Shown in pieces: positions 1 through 6,355 of a stretch of DNA of 11,227 nucleotides. Numbering within the stretch: position 1 is the stretch's first letter; every line of letters begins with the position of its first letter. A program made the position numbers and the translations under genes. The stretch is taken from positions 1-11,227 of the forward strand of contig JAHFBX010000057.1 in assembly GCA_023249815.1 (NCBI GenBank), in the 5' to 3' direction. This DNA is from Candidatus Eiseniibacteriota bacterium (GTDB taxonomy: Bacteria; Eisenbacteria; RBG-16-71-46). Below the pieces are notes generated by a model, which was not told the DNA's origin, did no database searches, and saw nothing but the letters and a program-made list of their open reading frames with translations.

Positions 1-372
1 CGGCGTCCAGCCCACGACGTAGGCGCGGAGCCCGTCCCACGTGAGCCGCCGCGGCACGCCCCCGGCCAGCGGCATGACGTAGGCCTCGGTCGGTCCGTCG
101 TACGTGGCGGTGAACGCCACCTGCTGGCCGTCCGGCGAGAGCGCCGCGCGAGTCTCCTCGCCCAGGTGCGACGTGAGCCGGCGTGCGAGTCCGCCCTCCA
201 GGGGCACGCTCCACAGATCGCCCTCGGCGGTGAACACGACCGTGTTCCCGCGCACGGAGGGGAAGCGGTAGTAGCCGAGCGTGCCGGCAGGCGTGGCAGC
301 GAGCGCCGAAGCAGCGAGCGAGAGCGCGCCGAGCACGCTCACCAGGCCAAGGGGACGCGACGGAAAGCGCAT
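1..372 (-). CDS. Tricorn-like S41 family peptidase, N-terminal part (cut by window edge)
   Basis: Only the first 124 codons are present; the frame runs open off the left edge. The start is ATG at 372 with a GGAGG Shine-Dalgarno 8 nt upstream (381-385). Residues 1-25 form a Sec signal peptide (MRFPSR, a Leu/Ala-rich core, then ALA before ATPAG), so the protein is exported. The mature start carries the YYRFPSVRGNTVVFTAEGD segment typical of the N-terminal beta-propeller of Tricorn/S41 peptidases. Two WD40/PD40-like blades are visible: GDLWSVPLEGG followed by RRLTSH, then an LSPDGQQVAFTA strand, and a second blade with YVMPLAGGVPRRLTW. Family knowledge: the propeller gates substrate to a C-terminal PDZ and serine protease region, which lies outside the window. 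A TolB-like or amidohydrolase-fused propeller is an alternative. The gene is divergent from the membrane protein at 554. Confidence 0.8.
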   Translation of the reverse strand, partial: MRFPSRPLGLVSVLGALSLAASALAATPAGTLGYYRFPSVRGNTVVFTAEGDLWSVPLEGGLARRLTSHLGEETRAALSPDGQQVAFTATYDGPTEAYVMPLAGGVPRRLTWDGLRAYVVGWTP

Positions 373-553
373 GGGGAGGGCCTCCGGGAAACGGCGAGGA
401 TCCGAGCGAGCGCGCACTCTCGCACCGCATCTCGCGGGCGGCAACGCCCGCGCGCCCACCGTGCCGGGCTCAACTCCGGGCGCGGGTGCGCCGATGCCTT
501 GGGTGGTCCCGAGGGCCGGGACCGTCCCCCTGTTCGCTGCAAGCGAGGTGCCC
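373..553. other. Divergent intergenic region with two perfect hairpins
   Basis: This 181-bp stretch lies between two divergent genes, so it should carry promoters for both, but I see no convincing -35/-10 pair in its GC-rich sequence. It contains an 8-bp perfect stem (433-440 with 445-452) closed by a GCAA tetraloop. It also contains a 7-bp perfect stem (505-511 with 517-523) with a 5-nt loop, ending 30 nt before the plus-strand ATG. The plus-strand frame stays open through much of this region (from 281), but that part is arginine- and proline-rich, overlaps the Tricorn-like gene, and looks non-coding. Confidence 0.4.
381..385 (-). promoter_or_regulatory. Shine-Dalgarno of the Tricorn-like gene
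   Basis: The minus strand reads GGAGG, 8 nt before ATG 372. It fixes the start and gives a clean signal peptide. Confidence 0.6.
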
Positions 554-1135
554 ATGCTGGGAAGCCCATCGATCCGTGAACTGGAATACACCGCGCTCAT
601 GGCGCGCCTGCGTGACATCGCGCGCCTGTCGAGCGTCTGCTGGACGGCTGCCGTGCTCACGTCCGCGGTGCTGGTCGCGAGCGCCGTGTCCGGGCACAAT
701 CCCGGATTCCTGCTGCCGGCGGTGTTGTGTGCCGCGTGCGGCTACTACACCACGCTGAGCGCGCGCCGCGAGACGATGCTCCTCGAGGGCTACGTGCAGG
801 AGACGTTCGAGACCGATCGCGGAAGCGCCTCGTGGTTCACGCGGCGGGCGCAGATCCAGTCGCAGCCCGCGACAGACCACGGCCACGACGCGGTGCCGCT
901 CGCGCTCGGACAGCTCGTCGCCCTGCTCGCCGTGGTGTTCTCGTGGCTCTACGCGAAGGACGCGGGGCAGGGCGAACTCCTCGCGGGGCTGACGACTGCC
1001 GCGGGCGTCGCGTTCGGACTGCACTCGGTGACCGAGCACCTGCGCTTCGGCCAGCTCACGAGCACGGCGTACTGGAACCACGTCACCGGCGGCCCGCGCG
1101 AGGCGCGGCCCGCTCCGAGGCAGATGGCGTCGTAG
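554..1135 (+). CDS. Hypothetical four-helix membrane protein
   Basis: I do not recognise this 193-residue protein. Four hydrophobic segments are visible at about 27-45, 51-68, 115-133 and 141-158, arranged as two hairpins. A polar linker of about 45 residues (69-114) between them contains ARRETMLLEGYVQETFE and WFTRRAQ. Both termini are polar; the N-terminus is an amphipathic stretch with ELEYTALMARLRDIARL and the C-terminus is rich in Arg and Pro. With both ends charged, the termini and the linker probably face the cytoplasm. ATG 554 is chosen because of the upstream GAGGTG and because the reading frame further upstream (from 281) has unlikely composition and overlaps the divergent gene. ATG 494 is a possible alternative start. 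The gene is transcribed alone and converges on dctP across a perfect hairpin. No function can be assigned. Confidence 0.6.
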   Translation: MLGSPSIRELEYTALMARLRDIARLSSVCWTAAVLTSAVLVASAVSGHNPGFLLPAVLCAACGYYTTLSARRETMLLEGYVQETFETDRGSASWFTRRAQIQSQPATDHGHDAVPLALGQLVALLAVVFSWLYAKDAGQGELLAGLTTAAGVAFGLHSVTEHLRFGQLTSTAYWNHVTGGPREARPAPRQMAS

Positions 1136-1151
1136 GTTTCACGGGACGCAC

Positions 1152-1180
1152 GAAGGGCCGGGCGTAGAGCCCGGCCCTTC
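1152..1180. terminator. Bidirectional hairpin terminator between convergent genes
   Basis: A perfect 12-bp stem (1152-1163 GAAGGGCCGGGC paired with 1169-1180) has a 5-nt loop, GTAGA. It lies 16 bp past the stop of the plus-strand membrane protein and 29 bp past the stop of the minus-strand dctP. In each direction the 3' arm ends CCCTTC, but no long U-tract follows. It is therefore a strong structural barrier but not a textbook intrinsic terminator. It closes the tatT-dctP unit. Confidence 0.65.
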
Positions 1181-1209
1181 CACGCGACAGGTGTGCTGGC
1201 TTCCGCGCG

Positions 1210-2250
1210 CTACTTCGCGGCGCGGGCGCGGAACGCGTCGCGCTCCTTCCGCGCCAGCGCCAGCACGTCGGGCGGGATGCGGATACCCGCGAGCGAGGAG
1301 GCGAACTCCTCTGCCACCTGGCGGAACTCCACGGCGTTCGATCCGGTGACCAGGTTCACGTGCAGGCCGCGCTTCTGCATCTCGCCCACCGCGGTCGTGT
1401 CCTGGCGTGGCACGTCCACTTCGAGGCGCTTCTCCATCCGGTCGCACGCGGACTGCACCTTGGCGCGATCGGCCTCGGGCAGCCTGGCCCACGCGGTCTT
1501 GCTCATGACCAGGCCGCCGACCAGCGGCGCCATGCCCATGCCCACCATGTTCGGGGTCTGCCGATACCACTGCAACGTCAGGCCCAGCAGCGGCGTGGTG
1601 GGATACGCGTCGATCATACCGGTCTGCAGTCCGGTCATGATGTCGGTGGCCGCGAGCGGCACGGGGTTGAAGCCCCTCGCCTTCCACACGCCCACCATCC
1701 GGTCGTCGCCGGCCCAGATGAACATCTTGGACTTGCGAAGGCCCGTGACATCCGAGATCGGCTGCTTGGTGAAGAAGTAGACCCAGCCTCCGTGCCCCCA
1801 CGACAGCAGCACGAAACCCTTCGCGTCTAGCCGCTGGCGCAGCACGGGCTCGAGTTTGTCGAGCGTGGCGTAGAGCTCGGGATACGACGTGAAGAACATG
1901 GGCACGTTGAAGACGTTGAACGACGGATCGATGGAGGCGAGCCCCGCCGTCGTGATGGCGGCGGCCTGGAGTTGGCCGATGCGCATCTTGCGCACTACGT
2001 CTGGCTCATCGCCCGCGACGCCACCGGGATACACCCTGAGCGAGACGCGACCCTGCGTGGTGCTGGACCATTCCGCGCCCATGTCGCGGAGCGCCTTGTC
2101 CCACACCGAGCCCTCTGGAACGAGCGTGGCGAGCTTCACCACCGAGGCTTGAGCCCGCGCCGGGTGGGGAGCGAGTGCGAACGCCACGGTGAGGAGTGCG
2201 GCGGCAGCGAGGGTGACCGCGAGACGAGCGTGGTGGAACGGGCGGGTCAT
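1210..2250 (-). CDS. dctP: TRAP transporter periplasmic solute-binding protein (DctP/TatP family)
   Basis: This 346-residue protein is the usual length for DctP-family extracytoplasmic binding proteins of TRAP transporters, which capture a ligand in the periplasm and hand it to a DctQM permease. A Sec signal peptide covers about residues 1-33 (HPARA before QASVVKLATL). The mature start VVKLATLVPEGSVWDKAL, the YPGGVAGDEPDVVRKMRIGQLQ block (74-95) and the FNVFNVPMFF segment (111-120) are family hallmarks. The carboxylate-binding arginine region of classical DctP/SiaP proteins appears changed here: the segment reads GWVYFFTKQPI then LRKSKMFIWAGDD (155-183). This suggests a ligand that is not a simple carboxylate. 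The start is ATG 2250 with AGGAG at 2256-2260, and it overlaps the tatT stop as ATGA. No DctQ or DctM gene follows; a hairpin and a convergent gene do. Confidence 0.87.
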   Translation of the reverse strand: MTRPFHHARLAVTLAAAALLTVAFALAPHPARAQASVVKLATLVPEGSVWDKALRDMGAEWSSTTQGRVSLRVYPGGVAGDEPDVVRKMRIGQLQAAAITTAGLASIDPSFNVFNVPMFFTSYPELYATLDKLEPVLRQRLDAKGFVLLSWGHGGWVYFFTKQPISDVTGLRKSKMFIWAGDDRMVGVWKARGFNPVPLAATDIMTGLQTGMIDAYPTTPLLGLTLQWYRQTPNMVGMGMAPLVGGLVMSKTAWARLPEADRAKVQSACDRMEKRLEVDVPRQDTTAVGEMQKRGLHVNLVTGSNAVEFRQVAEEFASSLAGIRIPPDVLALARKERDAFRARAAK

Positions 2251-3239
2251 CGTTTCTCCTGGGTCTTGGGTGTCTCGGGAGCAGGCGAGTCGTCGAGGAA
2301 GAACTCGTCCTGGCGTGCCAGCAGCGCGCGGGCCTTGCGCTGGAGCACGATCGTGGCGAGTCGTTGCGAGGGGTCGCGGTCCGGATCCATCGCGAGCGCG
2401 TGCTCGAGCAGGCGACGGAACTCGCCGCGGTCCTGCTTCATGACGGAGACGCTCTGGGCGAGCGTCACATAGGGCGAAGCGCGGTGGTCGCCCGAGATCT
2501 CAACGGCACGCGCGAAGTGCGCGCGCGCGCGATCCGCGGAGCCGCCCATCACTTCGGGCAGCGCGTCCAGGACGATCGCGGCTTCGTGGAACGAGCCGGC
2601 CTCGAAACGTTCGTCCAGCACCAGCCCGCGCTCCACGAGCGCGCGGATCGCTGGCAGGTCGGCGAGCATCTCGGGCTTGTCCTTGCCCATGGCGATGGCG
2701 GAGCCCCAGCTCGCTGCCGTCCAGTACAGCGCGGGCAGGTCGCGCTTCACGAGCCAAGACGCAGCCTGGTCGGGCAGGAGCCGCAGCGAATCGCCGATGC
2801 CGCGGTGGCGCAGCGAGAGCGCGCGAAGTCCATAGCCCTGCGCGCGCAGGTAGAGCCGGTACGCGCGCTCGTGCAACGCAGTGGCGCGGGCGTAGTCCGT
2901 GTTGACGAGCAGGTCGCCCTCGGACTGCACGTAGGCGTACGCGTATTGCGTGTAGCCCTTGCACAGCGTGAGCAGGAGCCCCTCGTGCTCGGGTAGCGAC
3001 GCGAGCAGGGACTCCATCGTCTTGAGTCCGAATGGCAGCGCGTCGCGAACCAGCTCGGGATCGTCGTCCGTGCCGAACACGTCGGGACCGCTGGTGAGCG
3101 AGTTCGCGACGCCCTTCAGGGCATAGCGCTTGATCGAGCACCCGGGCAGTGCGACCAGCACGAGCAGCGAGATCAGGATCAGGCGCGCCGCGAGCGTCGG
3201 CGTTCGGCGTGGGCGTGCGTCGTCGGGGCGTCTTGCCAA
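2247..3239 (-). CDS. tatT: TatT-like TRAP transporter-associated lipoprotein
   Basis: The protein is 330 residues from a TTG start at 3239, chosen because GGAGG sits 6 nt upstream (3246-3250) and because it yields a basic n-region, a hydrophobic core (about 18-32) and the lipobox ALPGC with Cys34 as the lipidation site. A longer frame opens at a TTG at 3335, but it would add 32 Arg/Pro-rich residues with no Shine-Dalgarno. The mature protein is helical and TPR-like, with KGVANSLTSGPDVFGTDDD (about 41-59), LPFGLKTMESLLASLPEH and LLLTLCKGYTQYAYAYVQ, matching the TatT component family. Family knowledge: Treponema TatT forms a lipoprotein trimer that associates with its TRAP binding protein TatP. 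Here it overlaps dctP by 4 nt, so the two are translationally coupled. The C-terminus is polar and Pro/Lys/Glu-rich. Confidence 0.8.
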   Translation of the reverse strand: MARRPDDARPRRTPTLAARLILISLLVLVALPGCSIKRYALKGVANSLTSGPDVFGTDDDPELVRDALPFGLKTMESLLASLPEHEGLLLTLCKGYTQYAYAYVQSEGDLLVNTDYARATALHERAYRLYLRAQGYGLRALSLRHRGIGDSLRLLPDQAASWLVKRDLPALYWTAASWGSAIAMGKDKPEMLADLPAIRALVERGLVLDERFEAGSFHEAAIVLDALPEVMGGSADRARAHFARAVEISGDHRASPYVTLAQSVSVMKQDRGEFRRLLEHALAMDPDRDPSQRLATIVLQRKARALLARQDEFFLDDSPAPETPKTQEKR

Positions 3240-3245
3240 GCATTT

Positions 3246-3250
3246 CCTCC
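3246..3250 (-). promoter_or_regulatory. Shine-Dalgarno that decides the tatT TTG start
   Basis: The minus strand reads GGAGGAAATGC then TTG. The ATG inside this string is in another frame (a shadow reading). The TTG is in frame with the lipoprotein signal peptide. Confidence 0.55.
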
Positions 3251-3306
3251 GAAGCCGCGGGCGGGGAGCGCGGACAGCGGCAGGACCCTGGGCGGCGAAG
3301 GGCACC

Positions 3307-3335
3307 ACGCTAACGTGACGAGGCTCGCGCTTCAA
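3307..3335 (-). promoter_or_regulatory. Candidate sigma70-type promoter for tatT-dctP
   Basis: On the minus strand TTGAAG (3330-3335) is followed after 17 nt by TAGCGT (3307-3312). Both boxes are partial matches to consensus. The position in the 129-bp gap between the pilD stop and tatT, about 65 nt before the TTG start, is reasonable. GC-rich genomes give such matches by chance, so this is tentative. Confidence 0.3.
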
Positions 3336-3368
3336 GCATGCGGCCGGCGCGAGCGTTCGGGCCCGTCG

Positions 3369-4142
3369 TCAGCGCGGGATGAGGCCGAGGTACGCGCTCG
3401 AGAGGCGCTCGCCCCAGAGGTAGATGATCATCGCCGCTGGCGACAGAAACGTCCCGAACGGGAGCTCGGTGCGCATGCCGCCCTTGCCACGCGCGATCAT
3501 CGACGCCCCGGCGATCGAGCCCGCGAGCGCCGCCAACGTGATGGTGAGGAACGCACCGGTCGGTCCGACCAGCGCGCCGAACATCGCAGCCAGCTTGATG
3601 TCGCCGCCGCCCATCCCTTCACGCTTCAGGAAAGTCTTCCACGCCCACGCGAACACCCACAGGTAGCCGGAGCCCACGATCATACCGAGCAGCGCGTGCC
3701 GGGCGCCGGGACCCATGAGCGCCGCTGCGACCGCGAGCAGCGTGCCCGTGAACGTGAGCGAATCCGGCAACAGCTGGAAGTCCAGGTCGATGACGGTGAG
3801 CGTCACCAGGATCCAGCCCCAGAGCAGCACGGGCGCCAGTGCCCACACCAGCCCCAGCTTGCCCACCGCGAGCACGGCCCACAGCGCGCAGGCCAGCTCG
3901 ATCAGGGGGTAGCGCAGCGCGATCGGGGCCGCGCACGAGCGGCACCGCCCGCGCGACAGCAACCAGCTTGCAAGGGGAACCAGTTCGAGCGGTCCCAGCG
4001 CATGACCGCACGACGGGCATCGCGACCGTCCCCGCGCCCACGACTGGCCGCGCGGCAATCGCCAGGACAGGGCGGTCACCGCGCTGCCGAAAACCGACCC
4101 AAGCACAAACATCGACGTGCCGATCAAGACATCCATGTTCAT
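3369..4142 (-). CDS. pilD: Type IV prepilin peptidase / N-methyltransferase
   Basis: This 257-residue polytopic inner-membrane aspartyl protease cleaves prepilin leaders after Gly and, in this family, N-methylates the new N-terminus. The N-terminal domain carries the two CxxC zinc motifs, CPSC at 42-45 and CRSC at 67-70, within the family context LPRGQSW...LELVPLASWLLSRGRC. Both catalytic aspartate motifs are intact: VIDLDFQLLPDSLT (117-130) and MGGGDIKL (177-184, Asp181). About seven to eight hydrophobic helices are visible, and the length is typical. The start is ATG 4142, with a weak AAGGA about 11 nt upstream; a second in-frame ATG at 4136 is possible. It follows pilQ on the same strand but is separated from it by an opposite-strand gene, so it is probably transcribed from its own promoter. 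Its likely substrates are the four prepilins encoded at 8514-11189. Confidence 0.93.
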   Translation of the reverse strand: MNMDVLIGTSMFVLGSVFGSAVTALSWRLPRGQSWARGRSRCPSCGHALGPLELVPLASWLLSRGRCRSCAAPIALRYPLIELACALWAVLAVGKLGLVWALAPVLLWGWILVTLTVIDLDFQLLPDSLTFTGTLLAVAAALMGPGARHALLGMIVGSGYLWVFAWAWKTFLKREGMGGGDIKLAAMFGALVGPTGAFLTITLAALAGSIAGASMIARGKGGMRTELPFGTFLSPAAMIIYLWGERLSSAYLGLIPR

Positions 4143-4164
4143 CCCGGACCCGTTCCTTCTTGTT

Positions 4165-4200
4165 TTGCTTGAGCGCGCCGATCGTGGCGTTCAAGATACT
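4165..4200 (+). promoter_or_regulatory. Possible promoter region of the DUF5658-like gene
   Basis: The 94-97 bp between the divergent pilD and DUF5658-like genes holds the least GC-rich local sequence, including TTGAGC at 4169-4174 and CAAGAT at 4192-4197 with 17 nt between. GATACT at 4195-4200 is a better -10 but is spaced too far away. No clear minus-strand promoter for pilD is seen. Confidence 0.25.
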
Positions 4201-4239
4201 TGCTTCCGCCCGCCGTCCTTCCGCCGGAGTGCCCCCGTG

Positions 4240-4560
4240 ATGCGCCTCGTCCTGTTCATGGCGGTGGTCGCCAACAGCCTCGACCTGTTCGCCACGTCGG
4301 TGGGGATCTACTGGTTCGGGAATCGCGAGGGCAATCCATTCTTGGCACCGGTCGCGGAACAATCGTGGCCGGCATTCGTGCTGTTGAAGGGCGTGTTGAT
4401 CCCGCTCCTCATCGTACGTCTCTACCGTTATCGGCGGGAGACACCCGTGCTCGCCACCGCCGGTATGGGCCTCGTCACCGTGGCGCTCACCGCCGCGCTG
4501 GGCGCCTGGATCGGCTGGATGGCCGGCGTCCTGACCGTGGGCCGCCCGACGGGCTTTTGA
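4240..4560 (+). CDS. Small DUF5658-like membrane protein
   Basis: This 106-residue protein has hydrophobic segments at about 2-24, 44-60 and 68-97. The pattern NSLDLFATSVGIYWFG then REGNPFLAP (N-x2-D, then Thr, then Gly and E/G-NP) matches the hallmark of DUF5658, a family of small membrane proteins of unknown function. ATG 4240 is chosen; the GTG directly before it (4237) is equally possible, with GGAG at 4226-4229 upstream. The frame is open further upstream (from 4117), but that part overlaps pilD and lacks hydrophobic pattern. The gene sits on the opposite strand between pilQ (convergent, 15 bp apart) and pilD (divergent). A link to the pilus is only positional. Confidence 0.65.
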   Translation: MRLVLFMAVVANSLDLFATSVGIYWFGNREGNPFLAPVAEQSWPAFVLLKGVLIPLLIVRLYRYRRETPVLATAGMGLVTVALTAALGAWIGWMAGVLTVGRPTGF

Positions 4561-4575
4561 GCGGGCCCTCCGCGG

Positions 4576-5868
4576 TCACTTCGCCGGATCGGGCAGGAGG
4601 TGGGGCGTCACCTCGATCAAGAGGTCGCGCCGCCGCGACTCCGTGTTCTCGTGGCGGAACAGCGCGCCGAGCCACGGGATGTCGCCCAGCAGCGGCACCT
4701 TGGTGTAACCGGTGACTTTCTCCTCGTTCAGGAGGCCGCCGATCACCACCGAACTGCCGTCCTTGAGTCGCACCGTGGTCTCGGCCTGGCGCGTGCTCAC
4801 CACGGGCAGGTCGTTCTGCTCACCGCGGAAGCCCGTCACCGAACTGACCTCGGGCCGGATGTGCACGGTGATGTAACCGTCGGCGTTGATGAGCGGCGTG
4901 ATCGAGAGCTTGATGCCCACCTCTTCCCGCTGCACGGACTGGGTCGGCGCAGCCGCGCCGCCCGCGAACACCGTCTGGCTGACGAGGTAGGGGATGCGCT
5001 GCCCGGAGAGCATGCTCGCCTCCTTGCCGTTCAGCGTCACGAGCTTGGGCTGCGCCAGCACCTTCGCGTTGCCGTCTCGGATCAGCAGGTCCACAAACGT
5101 GCGGAACACCTTGGGCAGTCGGTTGAAGTTGCGAAGCTTCCACACGTCCAACGTGCCCGGCGTGCCCTTTACGCCCTGCGCTGCGCTCAACGGCCCCGGT
5201 TCCTCGAGGTTCCCGCCCTGGAACGTGCCCGAGTTGTTGTCCTCCACGAACGTGAAGCCCTGGCGGTTCAGCAGATCCCAGTCGATGCCGAGCTTCTTCA
5301 ACCCGTCCGTGCTCACCTCGACGACACGCGCCTCGAGCATGACCTGACGTGCGGGCTTGTCCAGCTCGGTCACGATGGCCTGGATCTCGGCGATGACGCG
5401 CGGCGAAGTCACGATGATGAGCCGGTTGCCGCCGCGATCCACCTGGATCTTGTCCGACAGGCCCGAGAGCGCCACGGCCACCTCGGTGGCGTCGGCGTAG
5501 CTGAGCGCGAGCGTGTACGAGGACAGCCCGGTCTCGCCCTTGAGCGACTCGGCGTCCGCCACCAGGATGGAGTTGCCGATGCGCTCGTAGGCGAGGCCCG
5601 CGGCGCGTACGACGAGGTTGACCGCCTGCTCGACCGGCACGTCCTTGAAGTGGATCGAGATCTTGCCGGCGGTCACGCCCGGGCCGGTCACGATGTTCAA
5701 TCCACCCTTCTCGGCGAGGATCTTGAGCACGCCGGGCAGCGAGGCCTCATCGGCGTCGATGCTGACGGTCCGAGCGAGGTCCAGGGCGGCCTTGGATGGG
5801 GCGACGGGGACGAACGCGAGCGCCGCGAATGCGGCGAGCATGGCCAATCGGGACGCCAGTCGTTTCAC
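4576..5868 (-). CDS. pilQ: Type IV pilus secretin PilQ (short form)
   Basis: Secretin of 430 residues that should form the outer-membrane gate through which the fibre passes. The start is GTG 5868, with AGGAG (5875-5879) 5 nt upstream after trimming; an in-frame ATG at 5889 lies inside pilP without a better site. The GTG start gives a clean Sec signal peptide (1-27, APSKA before ALDLAR) and no lipobox. Domains in order: STN/N0-like about 33-107 (SIDADEASLPGVLKILAEKG, FKDVPVEQAVNLVVRAAG), one N1-type secretin repeat about 115-175 (VDRGGNRLIIV), and the C-terminal secretin domain about 260-424. The C-terminal domain contains LAQPKLVTLNGKEASMLSGQ, STRQAETTVRLKDGSSVVIG and the signature VPLLGDIPWLGALFR (391-405). 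AMIN domains common in PilQ are absent, making it short for the family. It is the last gene of the operon, 1 nt after pilP. Confidence 0.93.
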   Translation of the reverse strand: MKRLASRLAMLAAFAALAFVPVAPSKAALDLARTVSIDADEASLPGVLKILAEKGGLNIVTGPGVTAGKISIHFKDVPVEQAVNLVVRAAGLAYERIGNSILVADAESLKGETGLSSYTLALSYADATEVAVALSGLSDKIQVDRGGNRLIIVTSPRVIAEIQAIVTELDKPARQVMLEARVVEVSTDGLKKLGIDWDLLNRQGFTFVEDNNSGTFQGGNLEEPGPLSAAQGVKGTPGTLDVWKLRNFNRLPKVFRTFVDLLIRDGNAKVLAQPKLVTLNGKEASMLSGQRIPYLVSQTVFAGGAAAPTQSVQREEVGIKLSITPLINADGYITVHIRPEVSSVTGFRGEQNDLPVVSTRQAETTVRLKDGSSVVIGGLLNEEKVTGYTKVPLLGDIPWLGALFRHENTESRRRDLLIEVTPHLLPDPAK

Positions 5869-5869
5869 G

Positions 5870-6355
5870 TCATTCTCCTGGGTTGCCACGTCGCAGCACG
5901 AGGGTCTCGTCGCCGCGCGTGAGCAGGACCTGATCGCGCGTGATGCTCACCACCTGGAACACGTCGAACAGCCCGCCCTCGCGAATGGTCCATTCACGGT
6001 CCTTCCACCGAATGAGCGCGCGAGGGTCATTGTCCCACACGATCGCCGTCAGCACCGGCGCCGCCGGCGCCGCGACCGTGACCAGGCGCGGCCGCGTCCG
6101 CGTCTGCGTCGGCTCGGGCGAAGCGTGCCAGAACTCGAACGGGTCGCGTACGCCGGCCAGCGGCTGCACGGCGTCGCGGCGGTCGAGCGCCAGGTCCACG
6201 GTCCGGTAGGCCAGCGGCACGGGTACCATGACGGGCGCGACGCGCCAGCCGAACGCGCCCGTCACCCCCAGCGCCGCGAGCGTCTGTGCGACGATCGCGG
6301 CGAGGACCGTGAACGCGACGATGCCGGTGATCCAGCGCGCGGGATCGCGGTTCAC
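5870..6355 (-). CDS. pilP: PilP/GspC-like periplasmic connector
   Basis: 161 residues from GTG 6355, which overlaps the pilO stop as GTGA. An N-terminal transmembrane helix (about 10-30) is followed by a linker. The conserved RDPFEF motif (70-75) comes next, then a Pro/Thr/Arg-rich stretch (79-100) and a beta-strand domain (about 101-156: VLTAIVWDNDPRALIRW, TIREGGLFDVFQVVSITRDQVLL) that looks like the homology-region domain of PilP and GspC. Family knowledge: this domain binds the N0 domain of the secretin and links it to PilN/PilO. Classical PilP is a lipoprotein; here there is no lipobox and the anchor is a membrane helix, as in GspC. The gene lies between pilO and pilQ, as expected for pilP. 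The identity rests on position, RDPF motif and domain shape. Confidence 0.75.
   Translation of the reverse strand: MNRDPARWITGIVAFTVLAAIVAQTLAALGVTGAFGWRVAPVMVPVPLAYRTVDLALDRRDAVQPLAGVRDPFEFWHASPEPTQTRTRPRLVTVAAPAAPVLTAIVWDNDPRALIRWKDREWTIREGGLFDVFQVVSITRDQVLLTRGDETLVLRRGNPGE
5875..5879 (-). promoter_or_regulatory. Shine-Dalgarno that decides the pilQ GTG start
   Basis: The minus strand reads CCAGGAGAATGACGTG. AGGAG lies inside the end of pilP, 6 nt before GTG 5868. This supports the start 21 nt downstream of the first in-frame ATG. Confidence 0.5.

Noticed and set aside
281..553. N-terminal extension of the plus-strand membrane protein
   Set aside because: It overlaps the start of the Tricorn-like gene, is Arg/Ser/Pro-rich, and a better-placed ATG with a ribosome site exists at 554.
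2364..2996. Plus-strand open frame opposite tatT
   Set aside because: Arg/Val/Ala-rich shadow; tatT on the minus strand has a lipobox and family motifs.
3315..4172. Plus-strand open frame of 285 codons opposite pilD
   Set aside because: Arg/Gln/His-rich low-complexity composition, antisense to an unambiguous prepilin peptidase.
4544..4558. Possible short terminator GCCC-GAC-GGGC followed by TTTT at the end of the DUF5658-like gene
   Set aside because: The stem is only 4 bp and lies inside the coding end. It may contribute to termination, but support is too thin for a feature.
4600..5922. Long plus-strand open frame (440 codons) opposite pilQ
   Set aside because: It is His/Arg/Leu-rich without domains and mirrors the codon bias of the clear secretin gene on the minus strand.
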